DNA of 64,000 bases from Natrinema altunense (GTDB lineage: Archaea; Halobacteriota; Halobacteria; Halobacteriales; Natrialbaceae): NCBI RefSeq assembly GCF_000731985.1, contig NZ_JNCS01000012.1, positions 36,766 to 100,765 of the forward strand. Reading direction: 5' to 3'. Below, one piece after another: positions 25,109 through 33,667 of the stretch. A program made the position numbers and the translations under genes. The notes beneath the pieces are model-generated. The model was not told the DNA's origin, searched no databases, and saw only the letters and a list, made by a program, of their open reading frames with translations. Within the stretch, counting starts at the first letter, position 1, and each line of letters starts with the position of its first letter.

Positions 25109-26096
25109 ATGGCCACCAGAGACATCTACGAAACTAGCTTCGACGAAGACGTCCGAACGGACTCGAGCGCGAACCAGTGTCCCGAGTGCGACGGCCGAGT
25201 CACGACGAACGCGGTCGAAACGGTCTGCAAAGACTGTGGCTTGGTCATCGATGAACAGCGCATCGATCACGGGCCGGAGTGGCGGGCGTACGACGACGAG
25301 GAGCGCGAGCGAACGGGTGCGCCACTTACTGCGGCTCGCCACGATCGCGGCCTGTCGACGGAAATCGGTCGCGGCACCGACGCGAAGGGGAATGAGATCT
25401 CTGGGCAGAAGCGACGGCGACTCGCGTGGATGCGCCGTGAGCAGACCCGTGGTCGCTGGCGCTCGAAAGCGGAACGGAATCTCGCCCACGGACTGGGCGA
25501 AGTGCGCCGGTTGGCGAGTGCGCTCGAGTTCTCCGATTCGGTCCGCGACCAGGCGCCAGCTCTTCCGAAGCGCCCAGAACGAGGATCTGCTACGTGGCAG
25601 ATCCATCGAGGCCATCGCCGCGGCCAGCGTCTACGGGGCCTGCCGGTGCAACGGCCTCTCGCGGTTAGTGGACGACATCAGCGAGATAGCCCGCGTCGTG
25701 GAGTCACGGGTCACGAACCCGTACAAAACGCTGAACGAAGAGCTGGGTCTCCCTGCCGAGCCCGTCTCCCCCAGCATGTTCGTGCCGCGCCTCGCCTCGG
25801 ACCTCGAGTGTCCGGACGAGATCCGACAACGGGCCCGAACACTCGCGAAGCAGGCCGAAGAGCGCGGCGTCACGACGGGCGTCCATCCGGCCGGGTTCAC
25901 AGCGGCCTGTCTCCACAAGGCCGGTCGCGAGGAGGGACGATGGCTAACCCAATCCGAAGCTGCAGAAGCCGCGAATATCTCACAATCAACGGTTCGGACC
26001 CATCGGGACACATTACAACAGTTGGACGGTGAACAAAGAGTGGTCCTAAAGAGCACTACACAGAAACGAGAGGTATCTGCAGAAAGCAGAGATTAG
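25109..26096 (+). pseudogene. tfb: Transcription initiation factor TFB, frameshifted
   Basis: From ATG 25109 the N-terminal zinc ribbon ([16 protein letters not shown]) and the B-finger region ([11 protein letters not shown]) are normal, and the first cyclin fold runs to SVRDQA at about 25553. The homology then continues in another frame ([20 protein letters not shown]) to the stop at 26096, covering the rest of the first cyclin fold and the second one with its HTH ([15 protein letters not shown]). A loss of two bases near 25553 explains it. Haloarchaea carry many TFB copies; this one should be inactive unless the shift is a sequence error. Confidence 0.85.
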
Positions 26097-26124
26097 ATAT
26101 GCGTTGTAACAGTGGATACTGATA

Positions 26125-26676
26125 ATGGACGATGAATTGGGCACAGTCAGCTATTTGTCGGCTGCAGATATCCGTGACATCCACGAGTTGATCGTGGAGT
26201 CAAATGCAGAGACAACCGCTGGTGTCTCATCATCAGGCGATCTTGAATATGCCGTAGAGCATATTCAGGCAGGCCATTTCGGTCAAGTGCCCGAGTCACT
26301 CCACGAGAAAGCCTTCCAACTGCTGCGGCTCATTGCGGCGAATCATCCATTCGTTGACGGCAACAAACGAACGGCACTCATGTCGACCCGAATTTTCTAC
26401 GCGTTGAATGGCCGCCGCTTTGACTACGATCGGGAGATCAAAGAGATCCTGAAAGCGCTCGCGACAGATGAGAGCAGTGTCAATGAGGACGACGTGATCG
26501 ACTATCTCCGAGCACACACAGAGCCGCTCGCCCCAGAGTACGAGGCAACCATCAACCTGTGGCTGTCACGCATCGAAGGCACAGATCAGCTACCTAGAGA
26601 TCCCAAGCACGACACAGGCGACGATGAACGACACGAACCGAACGATTATGACCACGAATCCCATAGTGAGATGTAA
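26125..26676 (+). CDS. Fic/Doc-family toxin
   Basis: 183 residues. The Fic motif HPFVDGNKRT is complete at residues 74-83, in a Doc-type context (YLSAADIRDIHELIVE at the start, ALMSTRIFYALNG after the motif). Doc phosphorylates EF-Tu in bacteria and Fic enzymes AMPylate targets; here the target is unknown. The last 30 residues are a polar His/Asp-rich tail. The usual upstream antitoxin is not seen; a 45-residue gene follows three bases after the stop. Confidence 0.82.
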   Translation: MDDELGTVSYLSAADIRDIHELIVESNAETTAGVSSSGDLEYAVEHIQAGHFGQVPESLHEKAFQLLRLIAANHPFVDGNKRTALMSTRIFYALNGRRFDYDREIKEILKALATDESSVNEDDVIDYLRAHTEPLAPEYEATINLWLSRIEGTDQLPRDPKHDTGDDERHEPNDYDHESHSEM

Positions 26677-26678
26677 GT

Positions 26679-26816
26679 ATGGCCGCCGAAAGTGACCAGC
26701 CCGAGATTCCCGATGAGATGTCCCCCGAGGAGGCGCGGCAGTATCTCATTCGGTTCCTCGGCCGGCAGGACCTCGACGAGCACGAGGAAATCTACGACGA
26801 ACTCGCGACCGAGTAG
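26679..26816 (+). CDS. 45-residue protein downstream of the Fic/Doc gene
   Basis: ATG 26679 to TAG 26816: MAAESDQPEIPDEMSPEEAR, then helical and acidic to DELATE. After the TAG the same frame stays open for 50 more codons (DSLQAAGFYGVLQQHR...) and ends at TAA 26967-26969, overlapping the start of the SWIM gene. Either it is a short antitoxin-like protein, or a longer gene (about 96 residues) with a nonsense codon. It lies three bases after the Doc stop, so it is probably co-transcribed. Confidence 0.5.
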   Translation: MAAESDQPEIPDEMSPEEARQYLIRFLGRQDLDEHEEIYDELATE

Positions 26817-26956
26817 GACTCCCTCCAAGCTGCCGGGTTCTACGGAGTGCTGCAACAGCATCGTGGCTCCTCTCAGAGTGAGACCGTTCCGATCCGGAGC
26901 GAAAGCGAGATCGACGTATCGGTTTTCCCGTTCGCGCTGGAACATCGTCCACACAC

Positions 26957-27778
26957 ATGGACGTAACCGAGGACGCAGTTCGGGACATCTGCACGGACGC
27001 AGTCCTCGAACGGGGCGAACGATATCTTGCTGAGGGCCGTATCCGCGATATTCACCGCGTCGACACCACCGTAACCGCCGTCGTGAGTGGCAGCCGTCAG
27101 TACGATGTTCGTGTTGACCTCGCCATTGACGGGTTTGCCCCGTGGTGCGACTGTCCGTATGACGGGCCGGGAGCGTGCAAGCACGTCGTCGCCGTGTTGC
27201 TTCGGTGTGTTGACGACCAACCACCAGACGAAGGAAATCGACTCGACGCCGCACTCGCCGGCGCCCACGCCGACGAACTGTGCGCGTTCCTGCGTGACGA
27301 ACTCGCGACCGATGCGGATCTCCGCGATCGGTTTCTCGCCCGCATCGGCGAGTCGACGAGACAGTCGGTCGACGAGTTTCGTACCTCGATCGACCGACGG
27401 TTCGAAGAGACGAACCCTGAGTACCACGTCGTCTTCGAGCCCATCGACTTCACCCAGTGGTTCGATCTCGCGAACGAGTACCGCGAGCAGGGGCGGTACG
27501 CGTCGGCGGCGACCGTCTACCGGGCACTCGCCGAGTCACTCGACGACAACATGGAGCGCGTTGACGGCGCGTACGACCATTTCTCGAGTGCGTTCAGTCG
27601 GGCACTCGATGGGTACGTCGGCTGTGTCGCGACCGCGGAACGCGACGCCGATGCAATCACTGACGCCGTCGCATTCCTCGACAAGCGGGCGACATCGGGA
27701 ACGCCGTTCCTCGCGGAACATTTCGAGAAGGCCGCGGTCGAACTCCGGAAAAAGGCGGACGAGCCGTCTTACAAGTAG
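26957..27778 (+). CDS. SWIM zinc-finger protein
   Basis: 273 residues from ATG 26957. The SWIM motif CxCx7CxH is seen as Cys64, Cys66, Cys74 and His76 (WCDCPYDGPGACKHVVAVLL). The remaining part is helical and acidic, with a tetratricopeptide-like segment (YREQGRYASAATVYRALAES). SWIM fingers bind DNA or proteins and occur with recombination factors and SNF2 helicases; no helicase lies nearby. It is possibly the last gene of the Doc operon. Confidence 0.78.
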   Translation: MDVTEDAVRDICTDAVLERGERYLAEGRIRDIHRVDTTVTAVVSGSRQYDVRVDLAIDGFAPWCDCPYDGPGACKHVVAVLLRCVDDQPPDEGNRLDAALAGAHADELCAFLRDELATDADLRDRFLARIGESTRQSVDEFRTSIDRRFEETNPEYHVVFEPIDFTQWFDLANEYREQGRYASAATVYRALAESLDDNMERVDGAYDHFSSAFSRALDGYVGCVATAERDADAITDAVAFLDKRATSGTPFLAEHFEKAAVELRKKADEPSYK

Positions 27779-27894
27779 CTGTGTCGACCTCGATGATGCC
27801 CGCAAGTTCGAAGTCAATTCCAGAAGAAACATGTTGGAATGATTATTTATATAGAAAATGCTAAGTCAATAATATGACCAGTAGATCCAAATTG

Positions 27895-28376
27895 TCCAAT
27901 CAGTTCAGAGCTTATTCAAGCTGCAGATATTTATGAACTCCACCCAAATGTATCTGGCGACCTACTGTTACTAATACTTAATGTAATCCAGGATTTAACT
28001 GAGGTTCGCATAGCAACACCACGTGTGTTAGCTATATACCACGGTCAATTCTACTAATCATATATCTCAGATGAGAAGGGCTCGATCGAAGTAATTTTCC
28101 CAAAAAGGCCTATAATTGGTTAGATTCTGAATATTCTGCAGATATTAAAGAAATTAGTGGATGATGATCTCCAAAATCCCCTGTACTGAAATCCCATTTT
28201 CATTTGATCTTGTGATGTTTGACAATACTACAATAATTGTGTTTGTTTTTGCTGAACGCGGCATATTCGCCCTGATAGTTAACGATACGGACGCTGCATT
28301 AGATTGGGCGAATGAAGCATATTCCCAAATAAGGGAAAATACCATTCCTATCACAGCATCTTCTGTTACTGGGTAG
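27895..28376 (+). pseudogene. Low-GC relic of a FilR1-type winged-helix regulator
   Basis: The region 27840-28380 is far more AT-rich than its surroundings. In separate frames it keeps pieces of one protein: ELIQAADIYELHPN and VIQDLTEVRIATPRVLAIYH, then DEKGSIEVIFPK, then IPFSFDLVMFDNTTIIVFVF and LIVNDTDAALDWANEAYSQI. These match the C-terminal effector domain (FilR1-like) of haloarchaeal HTH regulators. Several stops and shifts make it clearly dead. The N-terminal HTH is not recognisable. Confidence 0.6.
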
Positions 28377-28423
28377 TGTGGCGACACACTAGGCTTTTCA
28401 CGATCGGCCACATACCGGGAGGT

Positions 28424-28675
28424 ATGAGCAGCGACAGAATTGACGCCGAAAGTAAGGTGTCTGGAAACCAAGCGAATATCCCCGCTCGGATTCGGCGGGA
28501 ACTCGATATCGATGATGGTGATCAACTCCGTTGGCATCTCGAAGACGACGAGAGCATTCGGGTCCACGTTATCCAACAGCAAACAGGCACGTTCGCCGAT
28601 TTTGATGGCTACGTTGGTGAGGAGTCAACCAATGTGACGAGCGATCACGACGCCTGGGGCGTCGACGTCGAGTAA
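28424..28675 (+). CDS. AbrB/VapB-type antitoxin
   Basis: 83 residues from ATG 28424. The AbrB swapped-hairpin pattern is visible: SKVSGNQANIPARIRREL, then DIDDGDQLRWHLEDDESIRV. The C-terminal part (FDGYVGEESTNV) would wrap the toxin. The stop is directly before the PIN gene start, a typical vapBC arrangement. It should bind and autoregulate the operon promoter as well as the toxin. Confidence 0.82.
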   Translation: MSSDRIDAESKVSGNQANIPARIRRELDIDDGDQLRWHLEDDESIRVHVIQQQTGTFADFDGYVGEESTNVTSDHDAWGVDVE

Positions 28676-29110
28676 ATGCCTTGTACACTCATCGATACGA
28701 CAGTCCTCTTTGCCGCCGCATACCGGCGAGATGGATCCCACGATGCTGCGCTTCCCGTGCTTCAGGGCATCGACGATGGAACGCTCCCGGAGGCAATCGT
28801 TCTCGACTACGTGCTCGCGGAAACGCTCAACGGTCTCACGACCCACGCCGGCCACGACGCAGCCGTCGATCTCCTCGATCGCATCGAAGAAAACGCCCGC
28901 TTCCACATCGACTCACTCACCACTGACGCCCTCGCGACAGGGAAGGCCTTCTTTCGCCAACACGAACCGCTCTCCTTCGTCGATGCCTGCATTGTCGCGT
29001 ATATGCAAACAGAGGGGCTCGGCTACCTGTATGCGTTTGACGACGATTTTGACGCTGTTGAGGATGTCTATCGGCTCGATACAGCAACGAATCCCTACGA
29101 TCCGAACTGA
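28676..29110 (+). CDS. VapC-type PIN-domain toxin
   Basis: 144 residues from ATG 28676. PIN residues: Asp7 in LIDTTVLF, Glu in DYVLAETLNGL, Asp in LSFVDACIVAYM and the late Asp in YAFDDDFDAVED. The length is normal for VapC. Known VapCs cut tRNA or rRNA; the target is unknown here. It pairs with the AbrB-type gene immediately upstream (no gap). Confidence 0.85.
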   Translation: MPCTLIDTTVLFAAAYRRDGSHDAALPVLQGIDDGTLPEAIVLDYVLAETLNGLTTHAGHDAAVDLLDRIEENARFHIDSLTTDALATGKAFFRQHEPLSFVDACIVAYMQTEGLGYLYAFDDDFDAVEDVYRLDTATNPYDPN

Positions 29111-29147
29111 CGCTGGCAGACGGCACGGCTGGTGACGATGTTCGGAC

Positions 29148-29459
29148 TCAGGATAGTCGTCCCTCGTAGTCAGCCGCCAGCTTTTGAAACCCGTCCCACT
29201 CCGGGAGACAGTGGTCGTCGACCTCGCCGTGCGTCTCGAGGTAGCGGAGCACGGCGTCGATTTCGTCTTCGAGGCCATACTTCGCCGCCTGCTCTCGGAG
29301 ATTCTCCTCGTTGATGTCGACGTGGCTGAGCAGGAGGAGACAGTACGAGCGGTGGCGGCTGCCGTCGTCGATCAAGAGGGTATGACAACACAGTTCCTCT
29401 GGCGAGACTGCCTCGAGGTCCTCGGAGTAGAAGTAGTAGTGGTGGCCGGTGAGCAGGAA
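29148..29459 (-). pseudogene. 5'-truncated gene of unknown function
   Basis: The frame reads LTGHHYYFYSEDLEAVSPEE, then LLIDDGSRHRSYCLLLLSHV and DEIDAVLRYLETHGEVDDHC to the stop at 29148. It begins right after a stop codon at 29460-29462 with no start codon near, so the N-terminus is gone. A TTG at 29375 could start a 75-residue rest. The break lies near the ISH3-type remnant, which may have removed the front. Family not recognised. Confidence 0.5.
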
Positions 29460-29515
29460 CTATAGTAGCCACTGCAAGTCAATGCATACCTGACCGCACG
29501 ACAGCTGTACGATCA

Positions 29516-29812
29516 GTGTGTAATAGTTGCAGTTGTTACTATAGAGGTACTGTGGAATTCCTTAGTGAGTATGGCTACCGCTGGGAAATCGAAAGCGGCT
29601 ACCGGAGCATCAAGCGGTTCATGGCGGCGCCAACCGCCAAGAACTTCATTCTCCGGTTCTTCTACTTCGCGTTCGCTTGTCTCCTATACTCTATCTGGCG
29701 GGCCGTTGACCTTCTGGTTCAGGTCGAACTGATGGCTGAATATGAGCAGTCCCCAATTGTGACTGCGGACAATACGCCCACACTGTTGAAGAAGCAGACT
29801 GGAATCGGGTAA
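29516..29812 (+). mobile_element. ISH3-type transposase remnant (C-terminal end), left copy
   Basis: From about 29555 the frame reads EYGYRWEIESGYRSIKRFMA, then FYFAFACLLYSIWRAVDLLV and LLKKQTGIG to the stop. This is the C-terminal end of an ISH3/IS4-type DDE transposase, with the last catalytic Glu region (YRWEIE). The first two thirds are missing. A second, longer copy in the same orientation lies at 32784-33266. Confidence 0.75.
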
Positions 29813-30014
29813 TTGGAGGGCCGAGACGACAGAGACCGAGTGCGAGTGAGCGGCAGCGCTGGCCTGATCTCTTTAAATACTCGGTTCGGGTCGTTGATTC
29901 GGCTGAAATCTTGCATTCCTGTGCAGGAGTTGAGACTGGCCTTCTCAATGCACAGAGGCAATATCGGTTTGAGTCAATTACATCACATCACGTCTTCCTC
30001 CCATCATCACTGTC

Positions 30015-30803
30015 TCACTCAAGGAGGGGAACAGCATCGGTCCACAGTCGTTGGAAGTACTGCTCAAACTCGGAGACTACTTGCGAATCTTTGATCCCGA
30101 TCACACCGATCCTGTCTTCACCAGATACTGGATGTAGCACATCGATCGTCGTCTCCACATTGTCCACGATATCAAACGAAAGCGCAATCTCAGGAGTCGT
30201 TCTGACAGTTATGTCTGCGGGCTGGTTTTCAATTAGATGTGGGAATCGGTCGGGGAGTACGGTAACTGCTTTTTCACTGAAGAGGAGGTCTACAGACAAA
30301 TCCGTATTAGCACCCTCGAAAAAGCCTTCCACTTCAGATTGGAGTGTCTCCCACGTCGCATCCTCGTAGGGAGGCCCGACGGTTGCTTTGACAACATTCT
30401 CCGCGGTTCGCATATGCTGCTGGAGCGCTGTACTCATTTCGTCACTCCCGAGCGATCCAAGCCAGAAACTACTCTCTGTTGGTGGTGTCGGCAAAAGGTT
30501 CGAACGAACTGTTTCTGCTTTCTCGCGGTAACGGTCCCACTCTTGTTTCAGTTCATACGCTCGTTCAGCCAGAAGCCTGTCGACGACGGTTTCTGGCTGT
30601 ACGGCCACGTACCGATTTGGGTCGTTTGACTGTCTCCAGATCAACTTGCGAGCTTCAAGGCCGTTTAGTACGTCGTAGATACGGCCTTTTGGGACTCCAC
30701 TAGTATCAGAGAGTTCAGCTGCCGTCACTGCTCCTGTTACGAGAAGGGTTCGATAGGCCTTCTCCTCGTAACTTGAGAGTCCAAGCTCGCCCAATTCCGT
30801 CAT
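30015..30803 (-). CDS. TrmB-family transcriptional regulator
   Basis: 262 residues from ATG 30803. Residues 1-75 form the TrmB winged helix (LSSYEEKAYRTLLVTGAVTA, GVPKGRIYDVLNGLEARKLI), followed by a helical linker and a C-terminal ligand-binding half (residues 110-262). It is divergent from the SMR gene with an 83-base shared spacer, so it most likely controls that operon and possibly itself. GC content is lower than in the second half of the window, fitting a foreign island. Confidence 0.82.
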   Translation of the reverse strand: MTELGELGLSSYEEKAYRTLLVTGAVTAAELSDTSGVPKGRIYDVLNGLEARKLIWRQSNDPNRYVAVQPETVVDRLLAERAYELKQEWDRYREKAETVRSNLLPTPPTESSFWLGSLGSDEMSTALQQHMRTAENVVKATVGPPYEDATWETLQSEVEGFFEGANTDLSVDLLFSEKAVTVLPDRFPHLIENQPADITVRTTPEIALSFDIVDNVETTIDVLHPVSGEDRIGVIGIKDSQVVSEFEQYFQRLWTDAVPLLE

Positions 30804-30886
30804 GCTTTGTCATTGTGCCTCCAAACAAATTGTAAGTGCTGTTTTGTTTCAATAGTCGTATCTCGGGGGCTTCGAGACCTAACGAT

Positions 30887-31219
30887 ATGCATCCATACGT
30901 ACTGCTCGCTGGTGCAATACTCTCCGAATTATTCGGGACAACTGCCCTCAAACTCTCCGATGGGTTTTCACAACCGGTTCCCAGTATTGGGGTTGTCCTC
31001 GGATATGGGGCAGCGTTCTATCTACTATCCCTGACGTTAGAGGAATTACCGATGGGTGTCGTCTATGGGACATGGGCAGCATTGGGTATTGTCGGTGTGG
31101 CAGGTATCGGGGCCGTTATTTTTGATGAACCAGTTGATCTGGCAGGCCTTCTCGGAATTGGCCTCATTATCGGTGGCGTCTACTTCGTCAACGTGGTGTC
31201 ACAGATGTCTGCCCACTAA
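30887..31219 (+). CDS. Small multidrug resistance (SMR/EmrE-like) transporter
   Basis: 110 residues from ATG 30887 (MHPYVLLAGAILSELFGTTA). Four hydrophobic helices; the first has the conserved membrane glutamate (SELFGTTALK) that exchanges protons and drug in EmrE, and GTWAALG corresponds to the conserved YxxWxGxG region. The upstream in-frame start at 30836 lies in the promoter region and is less likely. It is followed at 95 bases by the flavoprotein gene; probable export of a cationic compound. Confidence 0.85.
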   Translation: MHPYVLLAGAILSELFGTTALKLSDGFSQPVPSIGVVLGYGAAFYLLSLTLEELPMGVVYGTWAALGIVGVAGIGAVIFDEPVDLAGLLGIGLIIGGVYFVNVVSQMSAH

Positions 31220-31313
31220 GATGGTGGGCACCGGGCCTGTGTAGAAACAACCGAAAAGTGGCACTGTGTTCCAACATCTTGTTCGTCCGCTCTTGAGTAG
31301 TTGTTCTCCAACG

Positions 31314-32561
31314 ATGTCAAACAGGTATGATGTGATCATCGCTGGGGCAGGTCCAGCGGGGGCGCAGTGTGCACGAGATCTAGCTGACCGTGGGTACGAT
31401 GTTGTCGTCCTAGAAACCGAAGCAGAAGATGAATTCCCAGCTCAAAGTGACAAATCTACCGGCGGAACGTTTGCGTCAATGATGACCTCCTTCGGCATCC
31501 CGGACGACGTCGTTATGCACGCGACTGAATCAGTAGTCCTTGAATCTCCAAATGAACACTTTATCCAGGACCAGCCGGGCTTTGTCTTGGACTTCGAGGC
31601 GTTCAAGAAGTTCCTTGTCGAGGATGGTCGTCACAAGGGTGCTGAGTATCGGTTTGATGCTCGTGTTCGTGACCCGATCGTCGAAGATGGTGATCTCGTT
31701 GGTGTCCGTTATAACCGTGACCAGGAGGTCTTTGGCGAAATCGTTATTGATGCTACGGGTCCGGCTGCGCCACTGGCTGAAGATCTGGGGATAGCCAATC
31801 TTGAGCGGGAGAACCACGCGATTGGTATTGAATACTTATTCGAAGGCGTCGATCTCAATCATCCCGAGTTTGCTGATCTCACTGACGCGATGATGTTGCG
31901 GTTGGACCACGAGTACGCCCCTGGAGGTTATTCGTGGATCTTCCATACGGGTGACGACACAGCGAAAGTCGGCATCTGTTATATCCAGAATGAACGCTAT
32001 CAAGAAAACGCCATTCACGATCGCACCGTCGACGGGTATCTCGAACATTGGCTTGATACTGACCCACGGTTCGAGAACGCCAGACAAATCGCAGAGAGTC
32101 CAGTTCGGGGATCAGCACATGTACAGCCCCCCGGATCGATGAGTACTGATTCGTTTATGGCGATCGGTGATACTGTCCCATCGGTTGATCCTGTCTGGGG
32201 AGAGGGAATCTACAAGTGTATGAAATCAGCTCGCGCAGCTGCAATGACAGCCGACCGCTGTCTGACGAGGACGAAAAACATCTCTGCTGAGGAGATGGGA
32301 GTCTACGACGACCTATGGAACGAGCAAGTTGCCCCCAGACAAGACCGTCGATTGATGATGACGAGGTTGCTATACCTTGCACCAAACGAACGGTACGACC
32401 GACTCATGCAAGATCTGAACAAGCTCTCTCGGGATACCCTTTCAGATATTAACGATGGCAGCAAGCAGGAAATTGTAAAATTATTATATATTAGTGATCT
32501 ATCCTACCTCTGGAAATATTGGCGAGAAACACAATCTGGAATTGCCTCTTACTTCAACTAA
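31314..32561 (+). CDS. FAD-dependent geranylgeranyl reductase-family oxidoreductase
   Basis: 415 residues from ATG 31314. The N-terminal dinucleotide fold YDVIIAGAGPAGAQCARDLA ends in Glu38-type VVVLETE, and the late FAD motif GDTVPSVDPVWGEGI is present, as in digeranylgeranylglycerophospholipid reductases and related halogenase/monooxygenase-like flavoproteins. It differs from the core archaeal lipid reductase in length and context. With the SMR pump and TrmB regulator it may modify a lipid-like or toxic compound; inference. Confidence 0.75.
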   Translation: MSNRYDVIIAGAGPAGAQCARDLADRGYDVVVLETEAEDEFPAQSDKSTGGTFASMMTSFGIPDDVVMHATESVVLESPNEHFIQDQPGFVLDFEAFKKFLVEDGRHKGAEYRFDARVRDPIVEDGDLVGVRYNRDQEVFGEIVIDATGPAAPLAEDLGIANLERENHAIGIEYLFEGVDLNHPEFADLTDAMMLRLDHEYAPGGYSWIFHTGDDTAKVGICYIQNERYQENAIHDRTVDGYLEHWLDTDPRFENARQIAESPVRGSAHVQPPGSMSTDSFMAIGDTVPSVDPVWGEGIYKCMKSARAAAMTADRCLTRTKNISAEEMGVYDDLWNEQVAPRQDRRLMMTRLLYLAPNERYDRLMQDLNKLSRDTLSDINDGSKQEIVKLLYISDLSYLWKYWRETQSGIASYFN

Positions 32562-32783
32562 CCGCAACACTTCCGCTGATGAAACCAATCACTGTCCACT
32601 CTTGATCAACCGGTCTTGGACGCTTTGCTATCAGTACCTACGCTATGACCCCGAGTCGCGTCGAATACTCTTTCGCCAGATTGTCCACCACTCCTACGTC
32701 AACTGGCCAGCGTACGAGTTTAACCTGCTGTTCGATCGCACGTCGCTTGCCGCACTGGAATCGGACAGCACATTCTGGAGCTG

Positions 32784-33266
32784 TTGAGCCAGCGCGGTCT
32801 GTCCTATGTCGTCCCGAAGCGGATGCAGACCAGCGAGAAAGCTCAGGCGAAACGCCTTCTCAAACGGGGAAGGGACCGCTACGAAACTGATCGAAAATTG
32901 CATTTGGGCCACAACGAGTGGCACTCAACGACGCTGGTCTATCGGCGGAAGGAGAGCTCCGAATACGACGATCATCGGCAATATTCGGTGGTTATGCCAA
33001 ACCGAGGCAGTGGTCTTCTCACGGAGTACGGGTACAGATGGGAGATTGAGAGTGGCTACAAGTCAATCAAGCGATTCATGGGCACGACGGCCTCGAAGGA
33101 TTTTGCCCTCCGGTTCTTCTACTTCGCGTTCGCCTGTCTATTGTACTCGATCTGGCGGGCGGTAGACCTGCTTGTGCAGGTCGAATTGACTGATGAATAC
33201 GAACATCGCATTGTGACGGCCGACAACACGCTGATGCTGTTGAAGAAGGAGACTGGAATCGGGTAG
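32784..33266 (+). mobile_element. ISH3-type transposase remnant, right copy
   Basis: From about 32784 the frame reads LSQRGLSYVVPKRMQTSEKA, LHLGHNEWHSTTLVYRRKES and EYGYRWEIESGYKSIKRFMG to LLKKETGIG. This is the C-terminal 160 residues of the same transposase type as the copy at 29516. The N-terminal half is absent; 32562-32783 holds only unassignable sequence. Both remnants face the same way and enclose the TrmB/SMR/flavoprotein genes, a composite-transposon-like layout. Confidence 0.78.
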
Positions 33267-33667
33267 AAAGAAACTCGGATGGGGGTAGCGCGATGTCCGA
33301 GTCAACACTTCTGGAAGTCGCCCAAATTCGCGTGTTTAATTGGAAGCTCAACAAGATTGGCCGTTTGGAGAGCAATCTGAGCCAGTTCCTGTTCACTGAA
33401 TCAGCCGAAACTGCACATTACAGGCCCGCTATGCCCGCTGTAGTCTCAACTTCCCCGTGCGTATGTTCTATATAGCGTCTAATAGTTTATTAGAGTATGG
33501 CTTCCGCCGCTACTGGCGTCAACTGCCCGAGAACGGCCGAATTCGGTTCCGGATCGATCACACTTGATTAGTTCGATAATCACGTGTGGTTTTATGAGAG
33601 TCCACGCCCTCCCTGAATCACGAACGATGGAATCCAGCACGAACCCGGCTCTCGAGGGTGACCGATC
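33267..33667. other. Spacer between ISH3 remnant and integrase
   Basis: No recognised gene. A 26-codon tail (ending PENGRIRFRIDHT) stops at about 33570 and could be a gene relic. A 14-codon frame from ATG 33627 (MESSTNPALEGDRS) ends inside the integrase start and might be a leader peptide. Confidence 0.3.

Noticed and set aside
28154..28582. 142-codon minus-strand frame
   Set aside because: Lies over the FilR1 relic and the start of vapB, with poor composition; the plus-strand homology pieces explain the region better.
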